The translations under genes and the position numbers were made by a program. Source: an uncultured Eubacteriales bacterium (GTDB lineage Bacteria > Bacillota > Clostridia > Oscillospirales > Oscillospiraceae). From it: DNA of 52,826 bases. The notes under the pieces were generated by a model. The model made no database searches and was not told where the DNA came from. It saw only the letters and a program-made list of their open reading frames with translations. Below are positions 12,353-19,087 of the stretch, in pieces (the first letter of the stretch is position 1; each line of letters starts with the position of its first letter). Where the stretch lies: the NCBI GenBank assembly GCA_900321275.1, contig ONVI01000008.1:1-52826 (forward strand). The letters are read 5' to 3'.

Positions 12353-13611
12353 CTTGCGCACCTCCAGAAGTCCTCCCAGAAGGCGGGATAGGATTTTCGC
12401 ACGCAGTCTGCGCCGCTGATCGTTACGCTCTCACGGCACAGGCCGGCAGCGACGGCGGCGCTCATGGCGATGCGGTGGTCGCTGCAGGAATCGACTGCGC
12501 CGCCGAAAAGGCTCCCCGTGCCGTGGATGACGAGGCCGTCCGGCAGCTCGTCCACGCTGCCGCCGAGATCGCGGATAAGCGCGGCGGTGCTCTGCAAGCG
12601 GTCGGATTCCTTCATCCGCAGACGACCCGCGTTTACAATATGCGTATCGCCGACAGCGCCGCAGGCAAGTACCGACAGCACCGGGATGAGATCGGGGATG
12701 GGCGCGGCGTCAATGGTGACGGGCCGCAGCTCGGCGTGATGCACGGTCACTGCGCCCTCGGAGGCTTCGACCGAAGCGCCGAACCGTCTGAGAATATCCA
12801 GCACGGCCATGTCGCCCTGAGAGGAGGACAGGTTCAATCCGTTTACCGTGACGCCCTGCTCGGACAGTGCGCCCATGCACAGGAAGAAGGCGGCGTTGGA
12901 CCAGTCGCCCTCCACGCGCAGAACGCCCGGAAGCGTAAAGCGCTGAGAGCCCGGAACGCGCCAGCTCTGCCCGTCCCTTGCAAAGCGTACACCTGAGAGC
13001 GCGAGCGCGTCTTCCGTCAGGCGGATGTAGCCTGCGGATTCGAGCATCCCCTCCGCCGTGACCGTGCTGTCGCCCGAAAGCCGCGGCAGGGCCATCAGCA
13101 GGCCGGAGAAGTACTGGCTGGACACATCCCCCGGCAGGCGATAGTCCCCGCTGCGGAGCTGTCCGCCGAAATGCAGCCAGCTTCCGTCCCGGGAAATCTC
13201 CATCCCGTGGGCGCGCAGGACATCTTCATAGACCTGCATGGGCCGCTCGGGCAGGCGGCCTTCCAATTTGAAATAACCCGAGACGCCCAGCGCCCCGGCG
13301 ACGGGGAGCAGAAAACGCAGGGTCGAGCCGCTCTCCCCGCAGGGGAGCAGGCCGCCGCTGACCGGCTTTTGAATGGGCGTGACACGGATGCGGCGTCCGT
13401 TCGTTTCGATCCCCGCGCCGAGTGCCCTCAGGCACTTCGCCGTGGCGAGGATGTCCCTGGAAAAGCCGTCGATCAGAAGTGTCGTTTTCTCCGTCCCCAG
13501 CGCGGCGCAGATCAGCAGGCGGTGGGCGACGGATTTGGAGGAGGGAATACAGACTTTGCCCGCGTAGGGACCCGGTGTCAGCCCGACAGAAAAACTGCGT
13601 TCCTTCTTCAT
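12349..13611 (-). CDS. aroA: 3-phosphoshikimate 1-carboxyvinyltransferase (EPSP synthase)
   Basis: This 420-residue enzyme joins PEP to shikimate-3-phosphate. Visible signatures are PSSKSVAHRLLI (substrate Lys/Ser), GESGSTLRFLLPV in place of the classical GNAGTxxR loop, and RMKESDRL near the C-terminus. The variant first loop resembles other clostridial sequences, and I draw no conclusion about glyphosate sensitivity. ATG 13611 is chosen because it overlaps the aroB stop as ATGA; a longer reading from 13638 would start inside aroB. Confidence 0.95.
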   Translation of the reverse strand: MKKERSFSVGLTPGPYAGKVCIPSSKSVAHRLLICAALGTEKTTLLIDGFSRDILATAKCLRALGAGIETNGRRIRVTPIQKPVSGGLLPCGESGSTLRFLLPVAGALGVSGYFKLEGRLPERPMQVYEDVLRAHGMEISRDGSWLHFGGQLRSGDYRLPGDVSSQYFSGLLMALPRLSGDSTVTAEGMLESAGYIRLTEDALALSGVRFARDGQSWRVPGSQRFTLPGVLRVEGDWSNAAFFLCMGALSEQGVTVNGLNLSSSQGDMAVLDILRRFGASVEASEGAVTVHHAELRPVTIDAAPIPDLIPVLSVLACGAVGDTHIVNAGRLRMKESDRLQSTAALIRDLGGSVDELPDGLVIHGTGSLFGGAVDSCSDHRIAMSAAVAAGLCRESVTISGADCVRKSYPAFWEDFWRCAR

Positions 13612-14660
13612 CTCAGCCCCGCCTCCAGCCAAAAACACAGCTCCTCGGGCGAGACGGCCATAATGTCGCAGCGCCCGATCTCGCGGGGCACGATCAGATG
13701 CATCTTACCGCCGGAGAACTTCTTGTCAATGAGCAGCGTGTCAAAAAGCTCCGCCGCCGTGTATGTCGTATTCGTCGGAAGTCCATAAGCCTCCAGCAGC
13801 GCGATCACCGCCTCGCAGTCCTCACGGGAGAGAAGCCCACGGCTCTGCGCGGCGCGGCAGATCATCGCCGTGCCGATGGCGACGGCCTCCCCGTGCAGGA
13901 GGGCGTATTGGCTGCGGCTCTCGACCGCGTGGCCAAAGCTGTGGCCGAGATTCAAAAGCCGCCGCTTGCCCGTGTCGCGCTCATCCTCGGCGACAACGGC
14001 GGCCTTGAGCTTTACACAGGTTTCAATAACAGACGGAAGATCAACTGCCCGATCCCGCAGCGCAGCGAAGAGCGCGGGATCAAAGAGAACGGCGTATTTG
14101 ATGACCTCGGCAAAGCCCGCGCGCAGCTCACGCTCCGGAAGCGTCGACAGGGTATCGGTATCGCAGAGCACCAGCGCGGGCTGATAGAACGCGCCCACCT
14201 GGTTTTTCCCCTGCGGCAGGTCGATGGCGGTCTTGCCCCCGACGGAGGAATCCACCGCCGCAAGCAGCGTCGTCGGAACCTGGACATAGCTCACGCCGCG
14301 CTGGTAGGTGGCCGCGGCGAAGCCGGACAGGTCGCCCGTCACGCCGCCGCCCAGGGCGATCACGCAATCGCTGCGGGTCAGGCGGTTTTCGGCCAGAAAT
14401 TCCAGCAGCTCCCCATAACGCAGGAGACACTTGGTCTGCTCCCCGGCGGGGAAGACCAGGGACACGGCTTCAAGCCCGGCGGAGCGCAGACTTTCCAGCG
14501 CCGCCTCGCCATATAGCGGGAAGACGTTTTCTCCCGCGATCACCGCGCAGCGTTTCGCTTTGGTGCAGGTGCGGACTTCCGCGCCCAGCGACGGCAGAAG
14601 CCCCGCGCCGATCTTCACTTCATACTGCCCGGAAGGGGCCTTTACCGTCACATTTTTCAT
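13608..14660 (-). CDS. aroB: 3-dehydroquinate synthase
   Basis: This 350-residue NAD- and metal-dependent enzyme cyclises DAHP to 3-dehydroquinate. NAD-binding residues lie in ALGGGVTGDLSGFAAATYQRG, followed by QVPTTLLAAVDSSVGGKTAI. The metal ligands are recognisable as Glu in AEVIKYA and His residues in LGHSFGHAVE and LHGEAVAIG. The true ATG (14660) overlaps the tyrA stop by 4 nt. The much longer upstream extension of the frame lacks family similarity. Confidence 0.96.
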   Translation of the reverse strand: MKNVTVKAPSGQYEVKIGAGLLPSLGAEVRTCTKAKRCAVIAGENVFPLYGEAALESLRSAGLEAVSLVFPAGEQTKCLLRYGELLEFLAENRLTRSDCVIALGGGVTGDLSGFAAATYQRGVSYVQVPTTLLAAVDSSVGGKTAIDLPQGKNQVGAFYQPALVLCDTDTLSTLPERELRAGFAEVIKYAVLFDPALFAALRDRAVDLPSVIETCVKLKAAVVAEDERDTGKRRLLNLGHSFGHAVESRSQYALLHGEAVAIGTAMICRAAQSRGLLSREDCEAVIALLEAYGLPTNTTYTAAELFDTLLIDKKFSGGKMHLIVPREIGRCDIMAVSPEELCFWLEAGLR

Positions 14661-15493
14661 CTGCCGTCGATTTCCTCCTTGAGGCGCTTGCCCTCGTCCA
14701 GCAGGGCGGTGAGGGTTTCCCGGTCGTTCTGTTCCATCGCGTCGCGGTAGGCGGTCAGACTGCCGATGATGCAGTCCACCTCGCGGATCAGGTTGTCCTT
14801 GTTTTCCAAAAACAGCTCCGCCCACATCGGGGCGTTGAGCCACGCGACGCGCGTCAAATCGCGGTAGCTTCCCGCGGAGAAGCCGTGGTGCTGCTTTGCC
14901 ATGGGACTCTTGACATAGGCGTTGGAGACAACATGCGCAAGCTGGGATGTGAACGCAATCATCTCATCGTGCGCCTCGGCGGTGGTCACGGCGTAGTGCG
15001 CAAAGCCCGCCGGGGAGAGCAGGGACTTGACCCTGTCCAGCAGGAAGATATCGTCAAAGCGCGGCGGGACGACAACCATCGGCTGCCCCTTGTACAGGGT
15101 GGCCCTGGCGTATTTATAGCCGGAGTACTGGGTGCCCGCCATCGGATGCCCGCCCACGAAGGTGAAGCCGTATTCCCCGGCGATGGGGAAGGCCGCCTCA
15201 CACACCGTGCGCTTGGTGCCGCAGCAGTCCATGACCAGCGGCTTTCCGCCGATATAGGGCGCAAACTCCCGCAGCGCTGCCACGGCGGCTTCGGGGTAGA
15301 TGGTCAGCAGCACGAGATCACATTCGCCGATGTTGTCTTTGGTAAGCTCCCCGTCCACATCACCGCTGAGCTTGGCAAATTCCAGTACGGACTTGCTCCT
15401 GTTGTGTGCAAGCACCGTCCAGCCCGCCGCGTGGTAGGCCTTGGCAAAGCTGCCGCCGATCAGGCCGAGACCGAAAATGCCGACCGTGCTCAT
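14657..15493 (-). CDS. tyrA: Prephenate (or arogenate) dehydrogenase
   Basis: This 278-residue NAD(P)-dependent enzyme oxidatively decarboxylates prephenate to 4-hydroxyphenylpyruvate. A Rossmann GLGLIGG lies at residues 8-14, and the family's catalytic His region reads GGHPMAGTQYSGY. There is no fused chorismate mutase and no C-terminal ACT domain, so feedback control must act elsewhere (aroF FL domain, leader attenuator). ATG 15493 overlaps the aroF stop by ATGA. Confidence 0.93.
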   Translation of the reverse strand: MSTVGIFGLGLIGGSFAKAYHAAGWTVLAHNRSKSVLEFAKLSGDVDGELTKDNIGECDLVLLTIYPEAAVAALREFAPYIGGKPLVMDCCGTKRTVCEAAFPIAGEYGFTFVGGHPMAGTQYSGYKYARATLYKGQPMVVVPPRFDDIFLLDRVKSLLSPAGFAHYAVTTAEAHDEMIAFTSQLAHVVSNAYVKSPMAKQHHGFSAGSYRDLTRVAWLNAPMWAELFLENKDNLIREVDCIIGSLTAYRDAMEQNDRETLTALLDEGKRLKEEIDGR

Positions 15494-16491
15494 GCGATGA
15501 CCTCCCGGATGGCGCGGACTTTCTCCGCCAGTGCCGCAAACTCCTCGGGCCGCAGACTCTGCGCTCCGTCGCACAGGGCGTGGATGGGATCGTTGTGCAC
15601 CTCGATAATCAGGCCGTCCGCCCCGCCCGCTGTGGCGGCGAGGGCCATGGGCGGGACGAGCTTTGCAATGCCGGTGGCGTGGCTCGGATCGACGATGACC
15701 GGCAGATGGCTCAGCTCATGCAGCATGGGCACCGCCGAGAGATCAAGGGTGTTGCGGGTATAGTCGGAGAAGGTGCGGATGCCGCGCTCGCAGAGCATGA
15801 CCTGTTCGTTGCCGCTGGCCATGATGTATTCCGCGCTCATCAACAGCTCCTTGAGCGTATTGGCAAGGCCGCGCTTGAGCAGGATGGGCTTGTCCACATG
15901 CCCAAGCTCCCGCAGCAGGTCAAAGTTCTGCATGTTGCGCGCGCCGATCTGGATGACGTCCACATCCTCAAAGAGGGGCAGATCGTTGATGTTCATAAGC
16001 TCCGTCACAATCGGCAGCCCCGTCTCCCGCCGGGCAATCTTCAGAAGCTCCAGCCCCTCGGCTTTCAAACCGGCAAAGTCATAGGGGGAGGTGCGGGGTT
16101 TGAACGCACCGCCGCGCATGAGCTTTGCGCCCGCCGCCTTGACGGCCTTCGCCACCGTCACGATCTGTTCCTCAGACTCCACCGAGCAGGGGCCCGCGAT
16201 CATGACGAAATTGCCCGCGCCGATCTTCACGTCGCCGACCTCGACGACCATGGATTCCGGGTGGAACTTCCGGTTGCACATCTTAAACGGCTCACTCACG
16301 CGCTTGACGCTGTCCACAATGTCCAGACTCTCCACGAGATCCATGTCGACCGAGGACGTGTCGCCCACAAGGCCGAGCACCGTCTGAAATTCTCCGTCCG
16401 AGATATGGATGCGCAGTCCAAGCGCCTGCAGCCAAGCGATCAGCTGCTGCTTCTTTTCTTCGGAAACGCCATGCTTCAATACAACGATCAT
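15490..16491 (-). CDS. aroF: DAHP synthase, type I-beta with N-terminal regulatory domain
   Basis: This 333-residue first enzyme of the shikimate pathway condenses PEP with erythrose-4-phosphate. Residues 1 to about 70 form a ferredoxin-like domain (MIVVLKHGVSEEKK...), as in the Thermotoga-type DAHP synthase, where it mediates Tyr/Phe inhibition. The TIM barrel shows IAGPCSVES (100-103 region), RGGAFKPRTSPY, LLKRGLANT and VDPSHATG. ATG 16491 has AGGAGG about 9 nt upstream, immediately after the attenuator U-tract. It is the first gene of a nine-gene operon whose leader encodes a Phe/Tyr-rich peptide. Confidence 0.96.
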   Translation of the reverse strand: MIVVLKHGVSEEKKQQLIAWLQALGLRIHISDGEFQTVLGLVGDTSSVDMDLVESLDIVDSVKRVSEPFKMCNRKFHPESMVVEVGDVKIGAGNFVMIAGPCSVESEEQIVTVAKAVKAAGAKLMRGGAFKPRTSPYDFAGLKAEGLELLKIARRETGLPIVTELMNINDLPLFEDVDVIQIGARNMQNFDLLRELGHVDKPILLKRGLANTLKELLMSAEYIMASGNEQVMLCERGIRTFSDYTRNTLDLSAVPMLHELSHLPVIVDPSHATGIAKLVPPMALAATAGGADGLIIEVHNDPIHALCDGAQSLRPEEFAALAEKVRAIREVIA

Positions 16492-16507
16492 CTTTCTGTC
16501 CCTCCTG

Positions 16508-16541
16508 AAAAAACGAAAACCGCACAGGATAACCTGCGCGG
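16508..16541 (-). terminator. Attenuator terminator of the aro operon leader
   Basis: On the minus strand CCGCGCAGG, a TTAT loop and CCTGTGCGG form a 9-bp stem with one G.U pair, followed by TTTTCGTTTTTT. It ends directly before the aroF ribosome-binding site, so read-through is required for expression. Its 3' half can instead pair with 16580-16595 (CCGC and AGGATAA blocks), which overlaps the stop codon of the leader peptide. The two structures are mutually exclusive. Confidence 0.88.
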
Positions 16542-16585
16542 CAAAAATCAGATTGCTGACCTCTTTTTTGCGCCACAAATTATCC

Positions 16586-16645
16586 TTACCTGCGGGAGCC
16601 GGTAAAGAAATAATAATAGGAAGCAAAAAAGAAAGCGGATTTCAT
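16586..16645 (-). CDS. Phe/Tyr-rich leader peptide of the aro operon
   Basis: A 19-codon ORF encodes MKSAFFFASYYYFFTGSRR: five Phe and three Tyr in a run of ten residues, then TAA. GGTGAT, a good match to the anti-Shine-Dalgarno, lies 6 nt before the ATG. The ORF starts about 25 nt after the predicted transcription start. It is followed by a candidate antiterminator (16580-16595) and a rho-independent terminator (16508-16541). By analogy with the pheL and pheST leaders of enterobacteria, ribosome stalling at Phe/Tyr codons would leave the antiterminator strand free and allow transcription of aroF onward. Rapid translation to the stop codon would mask that strand and permit termination. The peptide itself probably has no other function. 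Confidence 0.88.
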   Translation of the reverse strand: MKSAFFFASYYYFFTGSRR

Positions 16646-16676
16646 TCTATTATCACCCGTCTGATAGGATGACTGC

Positions 16677-16705
16677 ACTTTAGCACAATGCAGGGCAAAA
16701 GTCAA
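16677..16705 (-). promoter_or_regulatory. Promoter of the aro operon
   Basis: Minus-strand TTGACT (16700-16705) and TAAAGT (16677-16682) are separated by exactly 17 bases. Transcription should begin near 16670, giving a leader of about 180 nt that contains the leader peptide and the attenuator. Confidence 0.7.
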
Positions 16706-16921
16706 TCCGCACAATAATACGAAGAGAGAAGAGGTGAGAACAAGAATTTTATATATTTTTACCGTGCGGTACAGGCGTTCACGCGTGCGCATTTGCTTTC
16801 GCGTGCGCTTTTTTTCGCCCGGGGCTTGCGAAACGGCCAAACTTGTATTATTATTTTCAATTAGTTTATATATAGGTAAGAAAAGGAGAGCGTCGGCGCA
16901 AGCCGCGGATGCGTTGGTGTT
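16706..16921. other. Intergenic region between divergent operons
   Basis: This holds the upstream region of the aro promoter and a candidate rightward promoter. It contains a direct repeat of GCGTGCGC (near 16783 and 16801), the second copy followed by a T-run. I see no convincing gene. A rightward frame starting at 16734 is arginine-rich and lacks family features. Confidence 0.4.
16843..16872 (+). promoter_or_regulatory. Weak candidate promoter of the TrmH-family gene
   Basis: TTGTAT (16843-16848) and TATATA (16867-16872) have an 18-base spacer in an AT-rich patch upstream of the rightward operon. The match is modest, and other AT-rich registers are possible. Confidence 0.35.
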
Positions 16922-17692
16922 ATGCCTGTGGAAATCATTACATCGAGAAAGAATCCCCTGATTCAGCGTCTGCGCGCGCTGGCCTCAGACGGTGAATATC
17001 GCCGCGCGGAAGGGGAGTACCTCTGCGACGGGCATAAGCTCCTGGCGGAGGCGTTGGATAAGGGCGCGGAGATCCGGACAGTGCTCTGGAAGGAGAAGCC
17101 GGGCGACGCGAAGCTGCCGGATTCCGTGCGGCAGCATACCGCCCCGGCGGAGCTTTTTGACTATGCTTCTCCGATGAAAAACAGTCCCGGCCCGCTCTTC
17201 ACTTTGGCGCTCCCGGCGGAGCCGGAAGGCGTTTTCAACCGCGCGATCCTGCTGGAGAACGTGCAGGACCCCGGCAATGTGGGCACGGTGATCCGCACCG
17301 CCGCCGCCATGGGGGTGGACACGGTGCTGCTGTGCGGCGCGTGCGCGGATGTGTACAGCCCCAAGACCGCCCGCGCCACCATGGGCGCGATCTTTCGTGA
17401 GAAAATCCTTCACTGCACGCCGGACGAGGCGCGCGCCCTTGCGGACAAAAACGGCCTGAAGCTGTACGGTGCGGCGCTCTCGGACAGGGCTGCGGATATC
17501 CGGACGCTGACGCTGCAAAAGGCCGTCGTCGCCATCGGCAGCGAGGGGCGCGGCTTGTGTGAAGAGCTGCTGAGCTTATGCGACGGGGAACTCATCATCC
17601 CCATGTCGCCGGGCAGCGAGTCCCTCAACGCCGCCGTCGCCGCGGCAATTACATTATGGGAAATGCAAAACGCCGCTGCCGGGGGCAGATGA
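16922..17692 (+). CDS. TrmH/SpoU-family RNA 2'-O-methyltransferase
   Basis: This 256-residue SPOUT-fold methyltransferase transfers a methyl group from S-adenosylmethionine to a ribose 2'-OH of rRNA or tRNA. An N-terminal substrate-binding domain (about 1-95) starts ITSRKNPLIQRLRAL. The knotted catalytic domain follows with motif 1 NVQDPGNVGTVIRTA, motif 2 AIGSEGRGL and motif 3 IIPMSPGSESLNAAVA. The exact target is not determinable; relatives modify 23S rRNA. It is distinct from the RlmB-like gene at 44779. ATG 16922 is the only possible start in frame after a stop at 16877, although the ribosome-binding site is poor. Confidence 0.88.
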   Translation: MPVEIITSRKNPLIQRLRALASDGEYRRAEGEYLCDGHKLLAEALDKGAEIRTVLWKEKPGDAKLPDSVRQHTAPAELFDYASPMKNSPGPLFTLALPAEPEGVFNRAILLENVQDPGNVGTVIRTAAAMGVDTVLLCGACADVYSPKTARATMGAIFREKILHCTPDEARALADKNGLKLYGAALSDRAADIRTLTLQKAVVAIGSEGRGLCEELLSLCDGELIIPMSPGSESLNAAVAAAITLWEMQNAAAGGR

Positions 17693-17718
17693 AGGCGGTT
17701 TGCATTTTCCGCAGCCGC

Positions 17719-17757
17719 GCCATTTGCGGGCTGTTGTGAAGCAGGCCCGCAAATGGC
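17719..17757. repeat. Perfect 13-bp inverted repeat between the TrmH-family gene and dprA
   Basis: GCCATTTGCGGGC (17719-17731) and GCCCGCAAATGGC (17745-17757) flank a 13-nt loop. Outer CCGCA/TGCGG blocks could extend the structure. There is no T-run, so it is not a standard terminator. It may be a REP-like element or a protein-binding dyad. Confidence 0.6.
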
Positions 17758-17841
17758 AATGCGGCAAGGCGGGGAGCGCGGTAAGTACGACACACGGGAA
17801 AGAACGGTTTCATAATATTTGACAGAGAGAAGGTGAGCGCC

Positions 17842-19068
17842 ATGTCGTCACTCCGATATTGGGTGTGGTTATCCGGCGTGAGCTTTGCCAATCCCCGCGC
17901 CAGGGCCGCGCTCGTCGAACACTACGGCGACGCGGAGAACGCCTATCTTGCCCCGCCGGGGGAGTATAAGACGATCCCCGGCATCTCCGCCAACGAGGCG
18001 GAGATGTTTGAGAAGCGGGATCTTGGAGAGGCTGACCGCATTCTGGAGGCCTGCCGGCAGGAGCATATCAGCATCCTGACGCTTGCGGACGCGGCCTACC
18101 CCCGGCGGCTCCGGAATATCTTTGCCCCGCCTGTGGCATTGTACATCAAGGGGAGGCTCCCGGATGTGGACAGCATCCCCTCCGTCGCGGTGATCGGCAC
18201 CCGGAAGGCCACGCCATATGGTCTCAAGATGGGAAGGGACATCGCCTTTGAAATCGCCAAATGCGGCGGCATTGTCATCTCAGGCCTTACAGAGGGCATT
18301 GACCGTGCGGCGGCCAGAGGCTGCCTGCTGGCGGGCGGCTGCTGCATCGGCGTGCTCGGCACCGCGCACGGAAGAGACGGAGAGCTGCGCGAGGACGTGA
18401 TTGCGACCGGCGCGCTGGTTTCGGAGTACCCGCCGGGAACGAGGCCGCAGAACCGTTTCTTCCGCGACAGAAACCGTATCTCCGCAGGGCTCTCCCACGC
18501 GGTCTGCGTGGTGGAAGCGCCGGAGCAGAGCGGCAGCCTGCTTTTCGCCCGCGAGGCGCTGGAGCAGGGCAAGGAGATCTTTGCCGTCCCGGGAAACGCC
18601 GACGCCGAGAACAGCGCCGGGATCATGATCCTGCTCAAGCAGGGCGCCCGGCCCGCCGCCGGCGGATGGGATATCATGGAGGATTTCGCGGCCCTCTACC
18701 CGGATCGGGTATGCAGACCGAACGGGGGAAAAGCGGTGCCGCCTCCTGCGGCGAAGAGCGGAAATGCTCCCATAAATCCGCCCGCGCCGCCGCCGGAATT
18801 TCGGACAATAAACGCGCCTTCGACAAAAAAAGAGATTGACAAGCCAAAGGACGCGGGCTATATTGACGGGAAAGAGCAATTCACAGGCTTGAGCGCGGAC
18901 CAGCTTGAAATCGTCACGGCCATCGGCCGGGGCGAGACGCATATCGACGATATTATTGAAGCGACGGGCATGTCGGCGGCAAAGGTGCTCTCCCAGCTTA
19001 CGATCCTGGAGATCAAGGGCATCATCCGCCGCGCGGCCGGAAGGCGCGTCAGCCTGAATACCAAATAA
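17842..19068 (+). CDS. dprA: DNA-processing protein DprA
   Basis: This 408-residue protein binds single-stranded DNA and loads RecA during natural transformation in characterised species. The Rossmann-like core shows VIGTRKATPYG, SGLTEGIDRAAARG, GVLGTAHG, SEYPPGTRPQNRFFRDRNRI and EQSGSLLFAREA. A Pro/Ala-rich linker (about 300-335) leads to a C-terminal winged helix (LSADQLEIVTAIGRGETHIDDIIEATG). ATG 17842 has GAAGGTG upstream; an in-frame GTG at 17833 is the alternative. topA follows after 19 nt, an arrangement common in Firmicutes. Confidence 0.93.
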   Translation: MSSLRYWVWLSGVSFANPRARAALVEHYGDAENAYLAPPGEYKTIPGISANEAEMFEKRDLGEADRILEACRQEHISILTLADAAYPRRLRNIFAPPVALYIKGRLPDVDSIPSVAVIGTRKATPYGLKMGRDIAFEIAKCGGIVISGLTEGIDRAAARGCLLAGGCCIGVLGTAHGRDGELREDVIATGALVSEYPPGTRPQNRFFRDRNRISAGLSHAVCVVEAPEQSGSLLFAREALEQGKEIFAVPGNADAENSAGIMILLKQGARPAAGGWDIMEDFAALYPDRVCRPNGGKAVPPPAAKSGNAPINPPAPPPEFRTINAPSTKKEIDKPKDAGYIDGKEQFTGLSADQLEIVTAIGRGETHIDDIIEATGMSAAKVLSQLTILEIKGIIRRAAGRRVSLNTK

Positions 19069-19087
19069 GCAAAAGTGAGGAAAAACC

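Noticed and set aside
16586-16840. An 84-codon leftward frame ending in the Phe/Tyr leader, with a hydrophobic middle, as a small membrane protein
   Set aside because: Its hydrophobic middle is encoded by the promoter boxes (TTGACT, TAAAGT), no ribosome-binding site precedes its upstream starts, and the internal ATG at 16645 has one. The 19-codon reading explains the data better.
16734-16961. Arg-rich rightward ORF before the TrmH-family gene
   Set aside because: Composition is driven by GC-rich repeats, there is no family similarity, and it overlaps the real gene start in another frame.
17719-17757. Terminator after the TrmH-family gene
   Set aside because: The stem is strong but neither strand has a T-run after it.
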